DNA of 64,000 nucleotides from Candidatus Heimdallarchaeota archaeon (GCA_030614005.1 JAUWKS010000012.1:1-64000), one strand, 5' to 3'; shown: positions 1 to 9,814, counted from the first letter of the stretch. Notes: a model not told the origin generated them from the sequence alone. Made by a program: numbers and translations.

Positions 1-700
1 ATTCTTTCAATTCATCAAAATTGGTTATTTTTAGATCAGGAACTTCTAATCCTTCGAGTTGATTGTATGCTTCCCATCTATCAATAAGCACTGAAAACAT
101 CCCTGCTTTATTTGCCCCTTCAACATCTGCGTATGGATTATCTCCTACAAAAATGGTTCTTTGTGCCGTTGTCTTGATCTTAGCCAATGATTCCTCAAAG
201 ATTTTAATATCTGGTTTTGTGTGCGGATATTGGTCGCACGGGGCAATTACAAACTCAAAATGATTTTCTATTTTGGCTTTTTTCAATCGGTTCATAATTA
301 CTTCATTATCGCCGTTCGATACGATAGCCATTTTTATTCCTTTTTCGGTCAGGAAATCCATTAGCGTTAACATATCCGGATATGGTTTAGACCTTTCTGT
401 GAATTCGGTGACCATTATTTGATACATCTTGTATGCTTCTTCATAGGTTATTTCTTTTCCAAATTCCTTTAAAGCGATTACTAGTGATTTTGAATAAGTA
501 TCTCTATCTACACAGAACCCTGCATTTTCCATTAATCTTGTTTGTTCTTCAAAGTATATTTTATCCCATGCTTTGTGTACTTGATCGGCTAAGGCTCCAT
601 CTATTCCTACTTTCTCCATTATTTTTAGTGTTACAAGTTCATGTAATCCATCGTTATTGAAAATGGTTCTATCTGCATCAAATAATACCGCGTCGAACAT
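1..700 (-). CDS. HAD-superfamily hydrolase (C-terminus cut by window edge)
   Basis: Reading the minus strand from ATG at 700 gives about 233 residues running off the window start. The N-terminus MFDAVLFDADRTIF carries the DxDx(T/V) nucleophile motif of haloacid dehalogenase phosphohydrolases. Downstream are motif II (IVSNGD), the motif III lysine region (HTKPDIKIF) and motif IV (FVGDNPYADVEGA). The cap between motifs I and II is all-helical, as in phosphoglycolate phosphatase/YjjG-like members. The substrate cannot be told; a soluble phosphomonoesterase is expected. It diverges from the membrane protein at 852 across a 150-bp gap. Confidence 0.9.
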   Translation of the reverse strand, partial: MFDAVLFDADRTIFNNDGLHELVTLKIMEKVGIDGALADQVHKAWDKIYFEEQTRLMENAGFCVDRDTYSKSLVIALKEFGKEITYEEAYKMYQIMVTEFTERSKPYPDMLTLMDFLTEKGIKMAIVSNGDNEVIMNRLKKAKIENHFEFVIAPCDQYPHTKPDIKIFEESLAKIKTTAQRTIFVGDNPYADVEGANKAGMFSVLIDRWEAYNQLEGLEVPDLKITNFDELKE

Positions 701-851
701 GAAAGTCTATCCTTTGATTTATTGATTGTCTTTCTTTCAAGAAGACTGTCTTTATATTTTTTCTATTATGTTTGAAAAGAACCCGTCGAATAATTGAAAG
801 GCAAGTTATGCTTATTCTTTTAGTATAGAGTATTTGTAGGATTGATATACT

Positions 852-2237
852 ATGACCTGGGGTCCAACTCATGTTGCATTAGAAGCTTTTCTCGTTTGGG
901 TCGGTATGGGAAAAAAGAATCGCGAAATTTTCAGTGTAAAAAAAGGGTTATTTGCTCTTTTATCACTCTTTGCTCTTTTCCCAGATCTTGATACTTTCAT
1001 TTATATCCATAGAACATACTTTCATTCAATCGTTTGGCCTTTGTTTCTAATTCTAGGTGTAATCATCTGGCTTATTGTTGCAAAATACATTCAGAAGAAA
1101 GCTTTGGGGAAAAGAGCTGATTTACTTGCTAGAAGTCTTATTATTATTGGTGCATTCATTCTCTTGCACAATATTCTAGATTTAACAACTGGACCTGTTC
1201 TTTTATTCTATCCTTTTGATAATCGTTTGTACAATCTTAATGCCTATATGATTTGGGACTTAGATTTTCCTTTGCTTTTCAAAGGATTCAAGTTTGAGTG
1301 GACTAGCATTTCTTTGGAGGAAGGGATAAACACTTATTTCTTGAATCTCTCACCTGAAGAAAGAATTCAATATTTTGGAGCGGAATTCATCCTTCTTTAC
1401 ATTACTGATTTTCCTTTGCATGCCCTCATTTTCGTTGCTTGGTTCATTTTCTTTCCAGTGATGGGAATTATTGATTGGACTAAAAAATATCAAAAACCAC
1501 AGAAACTCTATGCAAGCATTAAGAGATTTAAAAATCCATTAATAGCATTTGGGTTAATATTGCTGTCCTTTGGTATTATTCTTGGTCCTGCCCTACATCT
1601 CGAGCGAGTTGAAGGTAGGGAATACTCTACTACTCTCTTTTTCTCAGAAGAACAAACAAATTTTAGTGTAGTACAAAGTTTTGAGTTAGATGGAAGAGAC
1701 TCTTTGAATCTTACTGGTAAGTTTACTGGTAATAACTCCTACTGTACAATTGGAGGAGCTATCGCTACCAGCGAACAATTTTCTGCTTTATCCAGCGATT
1801 TAGATGATATTTTTGATCAATATAACAATGAATCACTTTCGCTATCGTATGGTTGGTTAATCACGAATTATCGAACGACGGTCAATCATTTTTTAGCTAC
1901 TTCGCTTGAACATTACACCATTGCTGCTAATAGCACTCAAGAAATTTCTCACAATTTATCTCAACAAGCTACTCTCTATTCGGTTTTCATTCTTGTAGAT
2001 TGGAATAGCTCTATTGATTTTCAAGTACAAACTCAAATGAAATCAACTTTGTCAATAAAAAGAATTACTGAATTCTATACAGGTATTTCATTTGCCACTG
2101 TTGGTTTAATTCTAACAATCATTCCCATAGTCTTAACGTTTACCACCAGACAAAAAGCGGATAGTGAGGCAATTTTAGATGAAAATGTTGGTGATGAATC
2201 CGGTTTACATTTAAAAAGTAAATCAGACAATTTTTAA
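852..2237 (+). CDS. YdjM-like membrane-bound metal-dependent hydrolase
   Basis: 461-residue polytopic membrane protein. The N-terminal half has the arrangement of the YdjM/LexA-binding inner-membrane hydrolase family: an early His (THVALEAF), then FPDLDTF in a hydrophobic segment and HRTYFHS just after it, which would place metal ligands at the membrane surface. Hydrophobic segments lie near residues 30-50, 54-76, 92-112, 185-205, 225-245 and 415-440. A large extracytoplasmic domain (about 250-410) with several Asn-X-Ser/Thr sites separates the last two segments and is not part of the usual short family members. Function in archaea is unknown. Confidence 0.7.
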   Translation: MTWGPTHVALEAFLVWVGMGKKNREIFSVKKGLFALLSLFALFPDLDTFIYIHRTYFHSIVWPLFLILGVIIWLIVAKYIQKKALGKRADLLARSLIIIGAFILLHNILDLTTGPVLLFYPFDNRLYNLNAYMIWDLDFPLLFKGFKFEWTSISLEEGINTYFLNLSPEERIQYFGAEFILLYITDFPLHALIFVAWFIFFPVMGIIDWTKKYQKPQKLYASIKRFKNPLIAFGLILLSFGIILGPALHLERVEGREYSTTLFFSEEQTNFSVVQSFELDGRDSLNLTGKFTGNNSYCTIGGAIATSEQFSALSSDLDDIFDQYNNESLSLSYGWLITNYRTTVNHFLATSLEHYTIAANSTQEISHNLSQQATLYSVFILVDWNSSIDFQVQTQMKSTLSIKRITEFYTGISFATVGLILTIIPIVLTFTTRQKADSEAILDENVGDESGLHLKSKSDNF

Positions 2238-2309
2238 AAGTTAAATAGTACTGTAAAAAAAAGATAGGTATAAATTTCCTAGAGATATTGGGATATTGTG
2301 TGATTAATT

Positions 2310-3590
2310 ATGAAGATGAAAAAATTTTTTTTTGTGATGCTTACCTTAGTAATGCTTTCTTCAATGTTATTTGATATAGGTAACATTTACGGCGTAAGTG
2401 ATGAGCAAGATACTGAAGATGATCTTACAATAGATTTAGCCAATGCTGGTGGAGACACTATAGATTGGACAATGGAAGAAATTATGAGTGATACAATGAA
2501 GACTTTTTCTGATTTTGCTGGAAAAGTTGTTTTAATTGATTTCTTTGCAATGTGGTGTGGTCCATGTAAAACTGCTATGCCTTATCTTAGAAATATAAAC
2601 GATCATTTCTCATCTGAGAGTGATTTTGTTATGATGAGTATGGATGTTGATACAACCGAACAAGAATCAGCAATCGAAACTTTTGCTGGTACATACGATA
2701 TGAACTGGTTTATTTTTAGAGATACTTTAGGAGTGAATGATTATTATGGAGTATCAGCTATTCCAACTTTGATGATTATTAATCAATATCAATATGTTTA
2801 CTATATTGAGGAAGGCTTTGGTGGAGAAGAGTTGCTAAAAGGAATTATTCAAGAACTCTTAGATATGAATGATCAAGTAGCTCCTTCTACCAATAATTTT
2901 GAGTCTAATGTTGATCCAATATCTATTCTGGATAATACATTCACAGCAACTGTCGATGTTATAGAGGATGCTATTCGGTATGCTAATTTCAGCTTAACAA
3001 TAGGTGATTTTACCGAATCACAAGTATTCTGGGTTCCAGATTCAGGAGAGTTACCGTGTACTTTTGTTCTTGATCCAATTGTTATTTGGGACGAAACACA
3101 AGAGGGTACAACTACAATTACAGTTGACTTACTTGTTACTGACTTCACTGGAAAACAAACAACAGATACACTTTCTATTGCTATTTCCAATATAGCAGAT
3201 ACATCCGCGCCTGTTGTAATTGTAGATTCGATCGAAGAAACTGATGGAACCTATGGACAAACATTCGAAATTACAGCTACTATTACCGATGATACAATGG
3301 TTCTTGGCGCTACTTTGGAAATTTGGACTCACGGTAAATTCAACACTAGTCAAGAAATGATCAGAGATGGAGATGTTTTTTCAGCTAAGTTCTATAGTTT
3401 TAAAGTAGCTACAGGAGAGGAAATTGTTTTCAAAATAATCACTAATGATGTATCAGGTAAAAATACTACACATATAGTGGACTACACAGTTTCACTTGGA
3501 GCAAGTATTTCTCTACCCGTAATTATCACAATGTTTGTTCTTGGAGGACTTATATTACTACCCCTTCAAAGAATAGCTAAGAAAAAATAG
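2310..3590 (+). CDS. Exported TlpA/ResA-like thioredoxin with Ig-like domains and C-terminal anchor
   Basis: An N-terminal signal peptide (about residues 1-29) is followed by a thioredoxin-fold domain with the redox motif C83-G-P-C86 (AMWCGPCK) and the cis-proline loop AIPTLMI. Two Ig/cadherin-like beta domains follow (about 195-395) and a terminal hydrophobic helix with basic residues (ILLPLQRIAKKK) anchors the protein. It should act outside the cytoplasm as a thiol-disulfide oxidoreductase. The next gene encodes a thioredoxin-CcdA fusion, the natural source of reducing equivalents across the membrane, so the two likely work as a pair. Confidence 0.85.
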   Translation: MKMKKFFFVMLTLVMLSSMLFDIGNIYGVSDEQDTEDDLTIDLANAGGDTIDWTMEEIMSDTMKTFSDFAGKVVLIDFFAMWCGPCKTAMPYLRNINDHFSSESDFVMMSMDVDTTEQESAIETFAGTYDMNWFIFRDTLGVNDYYGVSAIPTLMIINQYQYVYYIEEGFGGEELLKGIIQELLDMNDQVAPSTNNFESNVDPISILDNTFTATVDVIEDAIRYANFSLTIGDFTESQVFWVPDSGELPCTFVLDPIVIWDETQEGTTTITVDLLVTDFTGKQTTDTLSIAISNIADTSAPVVIVDSIEETDGTYGQTFEITATITDDTMVLGATLEIWTHGKFNTSQEMIRDGDVFSAKFYSFKVATGEEIVFKIITNDVSGKNTTHIVDYTVSLGASISLPVIITMFVLGGLILLPLQRIAKKK

Positions 3591-3606
3591 AGAAAGCATA
3601 TGAGTT

Positions 3607-3627
3607 ATGTCCTTTATATTTGGACAT
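3607..3627 (+). terminator. Hairpin after the exported thioredoxin gene
   Basis: ATGTCC (3607-3612) pairs with GGACAT (3622-3627), followed within about 10 nt by a T-rich stretch. Intrinsic-terminator-like, but archaeal terminators mainly need the T tract, so the role is tentative. Confidence 0.35.
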
Positions 3628-3673
3628 TAACTTATTCTTTTTCTCAGAATCCTTGCTAAAATTTAAGAGCTAA

Positions 3674-5137
3674 ATGAAGCTATCAAAGGTGTTACAAATG
3701 AGCGAAGAAAACACAACCACGTCAAGAAATCGAAACTGGTTAAAAATTACTGGAATAACACTTGCAATAGTAGTAGTCCTTGGTGGGCTTGGGTACGGAG
3801 GATTCTATTTCATTACGCACAGTGGCAATTTAGAAACTGCACCAGATTTCTCAGTAACGACCCTTGCGGGAGCGAATTTTACTTTAACAGATTATAGAGG
3901 TAAGGTTGTTCTCTTGGATTTTATGAGCGTAACTTGTGTTCCCTGTAAACAACTTATGCCTGAATTAGTATCTATTTCCGATGAATTTAATGATAGTTTA
4001 GTAATATTATCAATAGATGTTGATCCAACAGATACAGAAGCTCAACTGCTTGAATTCAAAAATGATTACAATGCCACCTGGAGTTTTGCCTTAGATACAG
4101 ATGGTCTTTTCGAAAAGTTTTCTGTATTGGATATCCCAAAAACAATAATTATTGATGCTAATGGATATATTACACTTGCTGAAACAGGTTTTACTGCCGG
4201 TAGTGGTTTAACTGAAAAAATCGAAGAGACATTAGCAGGCACTGCAGAACCAATCATTTCTGGGATTGAATTTTCTATGTTAACTGCGGTTTTTGCAGGA
4301 GTATTATCATTCTTCTCTCCTTGTGCATTTCCATTATTACCGGGTTATATGGCTTATAATTTAGACTTGTTAATGAGAGACGAACAACGTGAGAAAGAAG
4401 ATAACAAAGAAAAGAAGAGCAAAGAAGAAAAGAAATCTGCTCTCAAAAAGCGATTCTGGAAATCATTTATTTGGGGTTCAGCTGCTGCTTTTGGTATTGT
4501 TCTTTTCTATATGATAATTGGTATTATTGTTGCTTCTGTTAGTGAAGGCATAGGTGAAGGGTTAGATCGTCTTGCAAATGCTGCTGAATACATTTCTCTT
4601 TCAATAGGAATAATACTTATTATTTTAGGTATTATTTCTCTAACACCGCTGTCACTTGATATGAGTAAAGCAATTACTGCCATTAACAACCTTGCAACTC
4701 GAAGAAAGAGAAGGAGGGAAGCAGAGAAACTTGAAGAACAAAATAATGGCATTGAAGGAGAAGAAAATGTAGTAACAGATAATTACCAGGATAAAGTAGC
4801 TTCTGAATCTCCTGAAATAATTCAATTATTCTTATATGGGGTTACCTATGCACTTGCATCAATTGGCTGCAATCTACCAATTTTACTTGCTATGTCATTC
4901 AGTGCAATTGAATCCGGTGCTTTTGCTAAAGCAATACTAATCTTTGCGATTTATTCCTTAGCAATGGGATTACCAATGATAATTATTACTGTACTAGTTG
5001 GACTTTCAAAAGAAACATTGATTAATAAATTACAAGCTTCGACAAAGTTTGTAAAAATATTAAGTGGAGCTCTCCTTATTCTTGCAGGTGGATTCCTCAT
5101 AGGATATTTCTTCTGGAATCACTTCCGTATAAGTTAG
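3674..5137 (+). CDS. Thioredoxin fused to CcdA/DsbD-type electron-transfer membrane domain
   Basis: 487 residues. After an N-terminal membrane anchor (about 24-47) comes an extracytoplasmic thioredoxin domain with C88-V-P-C91 and cis-Pro loop DIPKTII. A DsbD/CcdA-family membrane domain follows: FFSPCAFPLLPGYMAY carries the first conserved cysteine and proline pair, and ASIGCNLPILL carries the second cysteine. Family knowledge says these two Cys pass electrons from cytoplasmic thioredoxin to the exported domain. Two long charged cytoplasmic loops (KEEK-rich near 235-260; RRKRRREAEK near 345-380) interrupt the membrane domain. The start may be the ATG at 3698 (MSEENTTTS) instead. Confidence 0.88.
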   Translation: MKLSKVLQMSEENTTTSRNRNWLKITGITLAIVVVLGGLGYGGFYFITHSGNLETAPDFSVTTLAGANFTLTDYRGKVVLLDFMSVTCVPCKQLMPELVSISDEFNDSLVILSIDVDPTDTEAQLLEFKNDYNATWSFALDTDGLFEKFSVLDIPKTIIIDANGYITLAETGFTAGSGLTEKIEETLAGTAEPIISGIEFSMLTAVFAGVLSFFSPCAFPLLPGYMAYNLDLLMRDEQREKEDNKEKKSKEEKKSALKKRFWKSFIWGSAAAFGIVLFYMIIGIIVASVSEGIGEGLDRLANAAEYISLSIGIILIILGIISLTPLSLDMSKAITAINNLATRRKRRREAEKLEEQNNGIEGEENVVTDNYQDKVASESPEIIQLFLYGVTYALASIGCNLPILLAMSFSAIESGAFAKAILIFAIYSLAMGLPMIIITVLVGLSKETLINKLQASTKFVKILSGALLILAGGFLIGYFFWNHFRIS

Positions 5138-5176
5138 ATATAGCACAAATAAACTAAGTAAATGAGGTAAAAACAA

Positions 5177-5749
5177 ATGAAAAAATATCAACATACAAAA
5201 TGGATAGCAATTTTGGCAATTACTATCATTGCAGCATTATTCCTTACCAGTTCGTCATTAAAGGTTACTTCTGCAGAGATAGCTGTAGAATCAGTATCCC
5301 ATAGTCCAACTGAAATCTCAAAAGATACCGAGGTAACTGTTGAAATTACATTTAATGATGATGCAAATGTTTCTGGAATACAAATACAATATTGTGCTTT
5401 GGTGCCTGATTTCGTTTGCCATTTCCCAAAAATTGCTATGACTTCAGAAACTGTGAATGTTTGGAATGGTACTTTTACAGTGGTTGAAGAAACAGGTTTG
5501 ATAGGCTACGAATTGTTCATTTCTTTAACAAATGGCAGCACTCTAGTTGCACCTGATTCAATTGATTATCTTGGATATAATAATATCTTTGAACCCAGTG
5601 CAGATATCTTCTATTTCTCGATAAATATGACAGAAGACACTCCTACTAACTCAGCACCACTATCATTTGGTCTTGGAGAAATAACAATCACTTTTTCAGT
5701 GATAATTTTTGCTAGATCCTTGATAACTAAAAGAAGAAAGAATGTTTAG
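5177..5749 (+). CDS. Small exported Ig-like protein with C-terminal membrane anchor
   Basis: 190 residues with a signal peptide (about 1-33, ending near VTSAEIA), one beta-rich domain resembling an Ig/fibronectin fold (about 35-150), and a C-terminal hydrophobic helix followed by TKRRKNV. Two cysteines (IQYCALVPDFVCHF) lie six residues apart and could form a disulfide, making it a possible substrate of the thioredoxin relay encoded just upstream. It follows that gene by 39 bp with a GAGGT-like site before the ATG. No family recognised. Confidence 0.7.
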   Translation: MKKYQHTKWIAILAITIIAALFLTSSSLKVTSAEIAVESVSHSPTEISKDTEVTVEITFNDDANVSGIQIQYCALVPDFVCHFPKIAMTSETVNVWNGTFTVVEETGLIGYELFISLTNGSTLVAPDSIDYLGYNNIFEPSADIFYFSINMTEDTPTNSAPLSFGLGEITITFSVIIFARSLITKRRKNV

Positions 5750-5789
5750 ATTGCACATCTTAACATTCCAGATTTTTCTATTTTTTGAT

Positions 5790-6245
5790 TTAAACTACTG
5801 ATATATCAAATGTAAGTGTGGTTTCTGATTTTATTGAATTGGTGATAAGACAGTATTTTTTGGTTAAATCTACACACTTCTCTGCTGATTTTCTATTTTC
5901 TTCGTCATCAATGGTTATTATTAAATGAGTGTCAATTTTAGTAAAAGCCATTCCTCTTGTTTCCGCTTGTCCAAGATATCCCGTTGCATCTACTTTTAGT
6001 GATTGTAAACCGATATCCAATTTTTCAGCCATCGCGCAAAAGGTGGTCATTTTACAAGCAGCTACTGCACCAACAAAGAGATCTTCCGGGGAGTGTTTCC
6101 CTGGTTTTCCTCCTTTAAATTCTGGCGGGGTAACTACTCGTATAACTGGTTTGTCCTTATCATCTAGGATAAAATTGGCTTCTCTATCAGCAATCATATC
6201 CATTATTACATGGTATTTGTGTTCTGGTTCACTCACATTTTTCAC
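5790..6245 (-). CDS. OsmC/Ohr-family protein
   Basis: 151 residues. The OsmC core is clear: SPEDLFVGAVAACKMTTF places the first reactive Cys at residue 64 at the start of the central helix, and the second Cys lies near residue 132 (KKYCLITNSIK). OsmC family members reduce organic or fatty-acid hydroperoxides using this Cys pair. The family also contains members of unclear substrate. The gene converges on the exported redox cluster, so oxidative-stress defence fits the context. Confidence 0.85.
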   Translation of the reverse strand: MKNVSEPEHKYHVIMDMIADREANFILDDKDKPVIRVVTPPEFKGGKPGKHSPEDLFVGAVAACKMTTFCAMAEKLDIGLQSLKVDATGYLGQAETRGMAFTKIDTHLIITIDDEENRKSAEKCVDLTKKYCLITNSIKSETTLTFDISVV

Positions 6246-6353
6246 CTTGGATTTTATTCTATTTTAAATAAAATAATCAAATAAATTAAAAAGTGTCTTA
6301 TTAGTATCTAAGAAATAAGTAAGGAAAAACCTAACTTTAAGGATGTTGTTGAA

Positions 6354-7130
6354 ATGACTGCTGCTAAAGCATTAATTACTTTATTACCCAGTGAATCTAA
6401 AAAATTGATTGCTGTTGGAATAACAAGCAATGATTATATCAAAGAGAAAATGAAAAAAGGGAGAATCTTTGTTGCAAGGGGAACAACAAACGCTTATGTT
6501 TTACAAGAAATGTTAGCCATCTCTGCATTTGATAAAAAATGCTATGTTGCAGGGCAAATTCTTCCTGAAGGCGAACGGCTTACTGCTTGTCCAAGTGAAA
6601 AACGTTTACCAGAAATTCTTTTTGTTAACGGCAAATCAAAAGAGATGCCTGTGGACAAAGCACTAGAAGAAATGACCAAAGGAGATATTATCATTAAAGG
6701 AGCGAATGCTCTAGATCCAGATGGTGTTGCTGGAGTAATTATTGCTCACCCTCAAGGAGGCACTGTTGGTGCGTTCTGGGGTTCTTTGAAAGCTAAAGGC
6801 TTCGAGCTTTTAATACCAATAGGTTTAGAGAAACTAGTTACTCACTCTGTTCTCTATACGTCCCAAGATATGGGTATTGAGGAAATTGATTTTGTGGATG
6901 GATATAAATCTGGTCTCTTCCCAATATTTGGTGAAACGTTCACAGAAATTGAAGCTTTAGAAACTCTCTTTGAATTAGATGAGGTTCTTCATATTGCAAG
7001 TGGTGGAGTTGGTGGTGCAGAAGGAGCAGTTACTTTACTTCTCATCGGTGAAAAAGAAGTTGTGAAGAAAGCATTTGATTTCTGTCAAAAATTAAAGACT
7101 GTAGAAGCCTTTAAACCAATGATAAAATAG
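6354..7130 (+). CDS. Conserved hypothetical protein (alpha/beta, unrecognised family)
   Basis: 258 residues, soluble, no signal peptide or membrane segment. Glycine-rich loops stand out: VARGTTNAYVLQEML near residues 37-50, IKGANALDPDGVAGV near 112-127, and HIASGGVGGAEGAVT near 215-229. These resemble phosphate or nucleotide binding turns, but I do not recognise the family. A hairpin with a T tract follows, so it is probably monocistronic. Confidence 0.75.
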   Translation: MTAAKALITLLPSESKKLIAVGITSNDYIKEKMKKGRIFVARGTTNAYVLQEMLAISAFDKKCYVAGQILPEGERLTACPSEKRLPEILFVNGKSKEMPVDKALEEMTKGDIIIKGANALDPDGVAGVIIAHPQGGTVGAFWGSLKAKGFELLIPIGLEKLVTHSVLYTSQDMGIEEIDFVDGYKSGLFPIFGETFTEIEALETLFELDEVLHIASGGVGGAEGAVTLLLIGEKEVVKKAFDFCQKLKTVEAFKPMIK

Positions 7131-7146
7131 GAGCTATTAGTTCCTT

Positions 7147-7162
7147 GGAGAGATTTCTCTCC
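7147..7162 (+). terminator. Hairpin plus T tract after the gene at 6354
   Basis: GGAGAGA (7147-7153) pairs with TCTCTCC (7156-7162) across a 2-nt gap, followed directly by a T-rich tract. Good terminator-like form. Confidence 0.5.
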
Positions 7163-7256
7163 TTTTTCTTTCGGTATCTTTTTAGTTCAAGTTTGGGAAT
7201 TTTTTATTAACAAGTGAATTGTTTATAATAAAATAAAATTTATTCGAGGATTTTTG

Positions 7257-7937
7257 ATGTCAGGTAGGAGACGCGCAGTAGCACTAAAAATGAAAATTAA
7301 AGATATCGTTGAAGGCGAATTTACTACAGAACAAGATGGTTCCAAAGCTTTACACGTTAAAACTGATGATATTGTTCGAAGAGCAAGAATCATGGGTAAA
7401 ATCACCTCTAAAGTTGATATTGAAAGTGATGAAAGTATATTGATTGATGTTGCAGATGAAACTGGAACTGTGAAAGTTAAAGGCGGAGGAACTGAATGGG
7501 CAGGACAAGTATATCTAGATATGAAAGGATTAGTAGAAGGTTCTACGGTAGATGTCGTTGGATTGGTCCGTGAATCATCTGATGGTAAAGCCTACATAAG
7601 TTGTGAGCTCTGTGTCCTTGTTCAAGATGAAGCTTTGAAGGTTCTAAGAGATCTTGAAATTTCTAAATACTACCGCAAAAAAGGTATGACAGCTGAAGCT
7701 ACAGAAAGTATCGAAACAGCAATGAAAAAGCAAGTAAAACTCTCTGAGAGCGATGAGATCAAAGATCACATTCTTGCCTTGTTGAAGAAAAAAGAGAATC
7801 TTGAAGATGGCTGTACCTTTGATAACATTAAAAGTGAATTAGGCTTATCAACAAAAGAACTTGAACCTGAATTGCGTTCCCTACAAAGTGAAGGAGATAT
7901 TTTCGAACCTCTTCCCGGCACGTTCAAATATGTTTAA
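7257..7937 (+). CDS. RPA-like OB-fold single-strand DNA-binding protein with C-terminal winged helix
   Basis: About 226 residues. An OB fold covers about residues 35-125 (RARIMGKITSK...ADETGTVKVKGGG...DVVGLVRESSDGKAYISCELC), matching archaeal RPA2/COG3390-type proteins. A linker and a winged-helix region (about 165-226) follow, the layout of eukaryotic RPA32. Role: binds ssDNA or mediates contacts during replication and repair. An ATG at 7257 directly follows a TTG at 7254; a later in-frame ATG at 7290 (MKIKDIVEG) is another possible start. Confidence 0.8.
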   Translation: MSGRRRAVALKMKIKDIVEGEFTTEQDGSKALHVKTDDIVRRARIMGKITSKVDIESDESILIDVADETGTVKVKGGGTEWAGQVYLDMKGLVEGSTVDVVGLVRESSDGKAYISCELCVLVQDEALKVLRDLEISKYYRKKGMTAEATESIETAMKKQVKLSESDEIKDHILALLKKKENLEDGCTFDNIKSELGLSTKELEPELRSLQSEGDIFEPLPGTFKYV

Positions 7938-7966
7938 CCTAGTTAAAAAAAAGTCCCATTTTGAAG

Positions 7967-8251
7967 TTATTTTACAATAACTTCTACCTTATTGGCCAAT
8001 CCTCTTCCAAGTGCAAGTTTTGATCCTTTTACTCGTATCATTACTGGTCCACTTGAAATTTTGTTTACTAATTTAACCTCTGTTCCAGGAACAAATCCCA
8101 ACTCATTAAGGCGTTTACAAGCACCTTGTCCACCCAATATTCTTACAACAATACCTTTCTCTCCAACTTTCAAAGTTAGTAATGTTTTCTTTTGACCCTT
8201 AATATTAGAATCAGCTGGATAGTGCTTCCCTTTGGGTTCAGAATTGTTCAA
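7967..8251 (-). CDS. FeoA-domain protein
   Basis: 94 residues. About residues 25-93 form a FeoA (SH3-like) domain with the typical pattern GEKGIVVRILGG...KRLNELGFVPGTEVKLV and the C-terminal ALGRGLANKVEV. FeoA assists the FeoB ferrous iron transporter or occurs as a C-terminal domain of DtxR regulators. Neither is present nearby, so this is a stand-alone FeoA. Confidence 0.88.
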   Translation of the reverse strand: MNNSEPKGKHYPADSNIKGQKKTLLTLKVGEKGIVVRILGGQGACKRLNELGFVPGTEVKLVNKISSGPVMIRVKGSKLALGRGLANKVEVIVK

Positions 8252-8361
8252 ATTTTATACTCCTGTTAAGAATGTATATTCACTAATACATTTTGAGTTA
8301 GGATTACCAAACTAAATAAACATTGCTATTGCATTAAAATGGTAGGAAAGGTCAAACTAGA

Positions 8362-9600
8362 TTACTTTTTATCTTTGAGCATAAGGAGGGTTCTTGTTGA
8401 AAGGTCACTGATTATTTCATTATAGTTAGCAAAAGCTTCTATTGGATGCTCATAATGCGAAAAATAGGAATGTACCTCTCCTGGACCGGCGTCTGCTTGA
8501 GAAATGTAATATAAATGATCTGAAGTTGTCAACATTCGCCATAATCTTAGTAACGTTTTGTCATTGAGTTTTTTAATTGGTTTTTCTAAAAATCGTTGGC
8601 CATCGAAAGAGATGTGTTGTAAAGGATTTCGTAACCAGGCTCCAACATCACGATCATCTGCCCAGCTTATTGTTCCAAAATCACCAATATCAATTGGGTG
8701 AACTGCAGTGTAACGGTCAAACACTTCGCTCGGAGAATTAAATTCTAGATGGTCATATTTGAATAATTCTCCTGGCAGATGTTCCAAAAATTCGAATATT
8801 CCCGTTTCCGCCCACAAGTGCTCTCCTAATGATTCATAATCCATGAAAATATTTATGCTATCACCTTTGTTTGTTGCAAGCCACGAGGCATATTTATCTG
8901 CATACAATGGATATTCTTCCCATCGTCCTGAACTAAATCTAAATGCAATATCATCACTTAATTTGTAATTACGTAAAAGCACTTTCAATTTCGGAGATGT
9001 TTTGCTATTAAAAACGAAATTTGATGTCTTTCCTTTTGGCAATACGTGTTCAATTCCCTCGCCCATAATCCCTTTAAAGCCCATTTCTGAAACTGTGTCC
9101 ATTATAGAATTATTGAGAATTAGTTCTGTATTTCTAAAGATTGTTGGTTTTACACCCAGGAGATCTTTCATTGCTTGAGTGTGCATTTTCACTTGTTCTT
9201 TGAACTCAGACCTATCTACGCCATAAATCGAAGTTAATGAATGGTAAAACGTTTCTCCGAGAAATTCTACACAACCTGTTTCTGCAAGCTGTTTGAAACT
9301 ATCGATTACATCAGCTTGGTATCTTTCTGCTTGCTCTAAAACTGTTCCAGTAACACTAAAAGCTATCTTTACTTTTTTCTTCTCTTTCTTATGTTCATCA
9401 ATTGCTTTCAACCATGTTTTATTTGCTGGTAGGTAGCATTTTTTTGCCACTCTTTGTATTATATCTTTATTTAAGCCTTCAGCAAAATAGAGGTTCTCGA
9501 GATTAGCGGTTGAATTATCATGCGTAAATCTATCCTTTCGGAAATTTTCATTTAATCGAAATGGTTGATGTACTTGAAAATAGAATACAATTGAAGTCAT
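8362..9600 (-). CDS. Glycoside hydrolase family 57 (alpha-amylase/4-alpha-glucanotransferase type)
   Basis: 412 residues. The start MTSIVFYFQVHQPFR matches the GH57 opening motif (H-Q-P). Later segments VEFLGETFYHSL, PTIFRNTELILNN (nucleophile-region glutamate) and IFMDYESLGEHL (acid/base-region Asp) match the family's conserved blocks. Such enzymes cut or rearrange alpha-glucans such as glycogen in the cytoplasm. Length is typical of the short bacterial/archaeal alpha-amylase-like subgroup. It is monocistronic, with a 215-bp gap to the divergent gene at 9815. Confidence 0.88.
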   Translation of the reverse strand: MTSIVFYFQVHQPFRLNENFRKDRFTHDNSTANLENLYFAEGLNKDIIQRVAKKCYLPANKTWLKAIDEHKKEKKKVKIAFSVTGTVLEQAERYQADVIDSFKQLAETGCVEFLGETFYHSLTSIYGVDRSEFKEQVKMHTQAMKDLLGVKPTIFRNTELILNNSIMDTVSEMGFKGIMGEGIEHVLPKGKTSNFVFNSKTSPKLKVLLRNYKLSDDIAFRFSSGRWEEYPLYADKYASWLATNKGDSINIFMDYESLGEHLWAETGIFEFLEHLPGELFKYDHLEFNSPSEVFDRYTAVHPIDIGDFGTISWADDRDVGAWLRNPLQHISFDGQRFLEKPIKKLNDKTLLRLWRMLTTSDHLYYISQADAGPGEVHSYFSHYEHPIEAFANYNEIISDLSTRTLLMLKDKK

Positions 9601-9814
9601 CTTTTTTCACCCGATAGTATTACTGAAATTGTTTGTTAATTTCTTCTGAAGATAGTTTTATGTTATGTTTTTTATTAATTTATCTAGTAACTGTTCACTA
9701 GGAAAGGTTTTTTTAGTCTCTATTATCTATTGAATCAAAAGTTTTAAACAATAGTAGGATAATAAATACACAGAAGTAATTTAATAGCTTCTTCGTTTCA
9801 GGAGAAAAATAATA

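Noticed and set aside
433..660. Leu/Phe-rich plus-strand ORF
   Set aside because: Antisense shadow of the HAD hydrolase gene.
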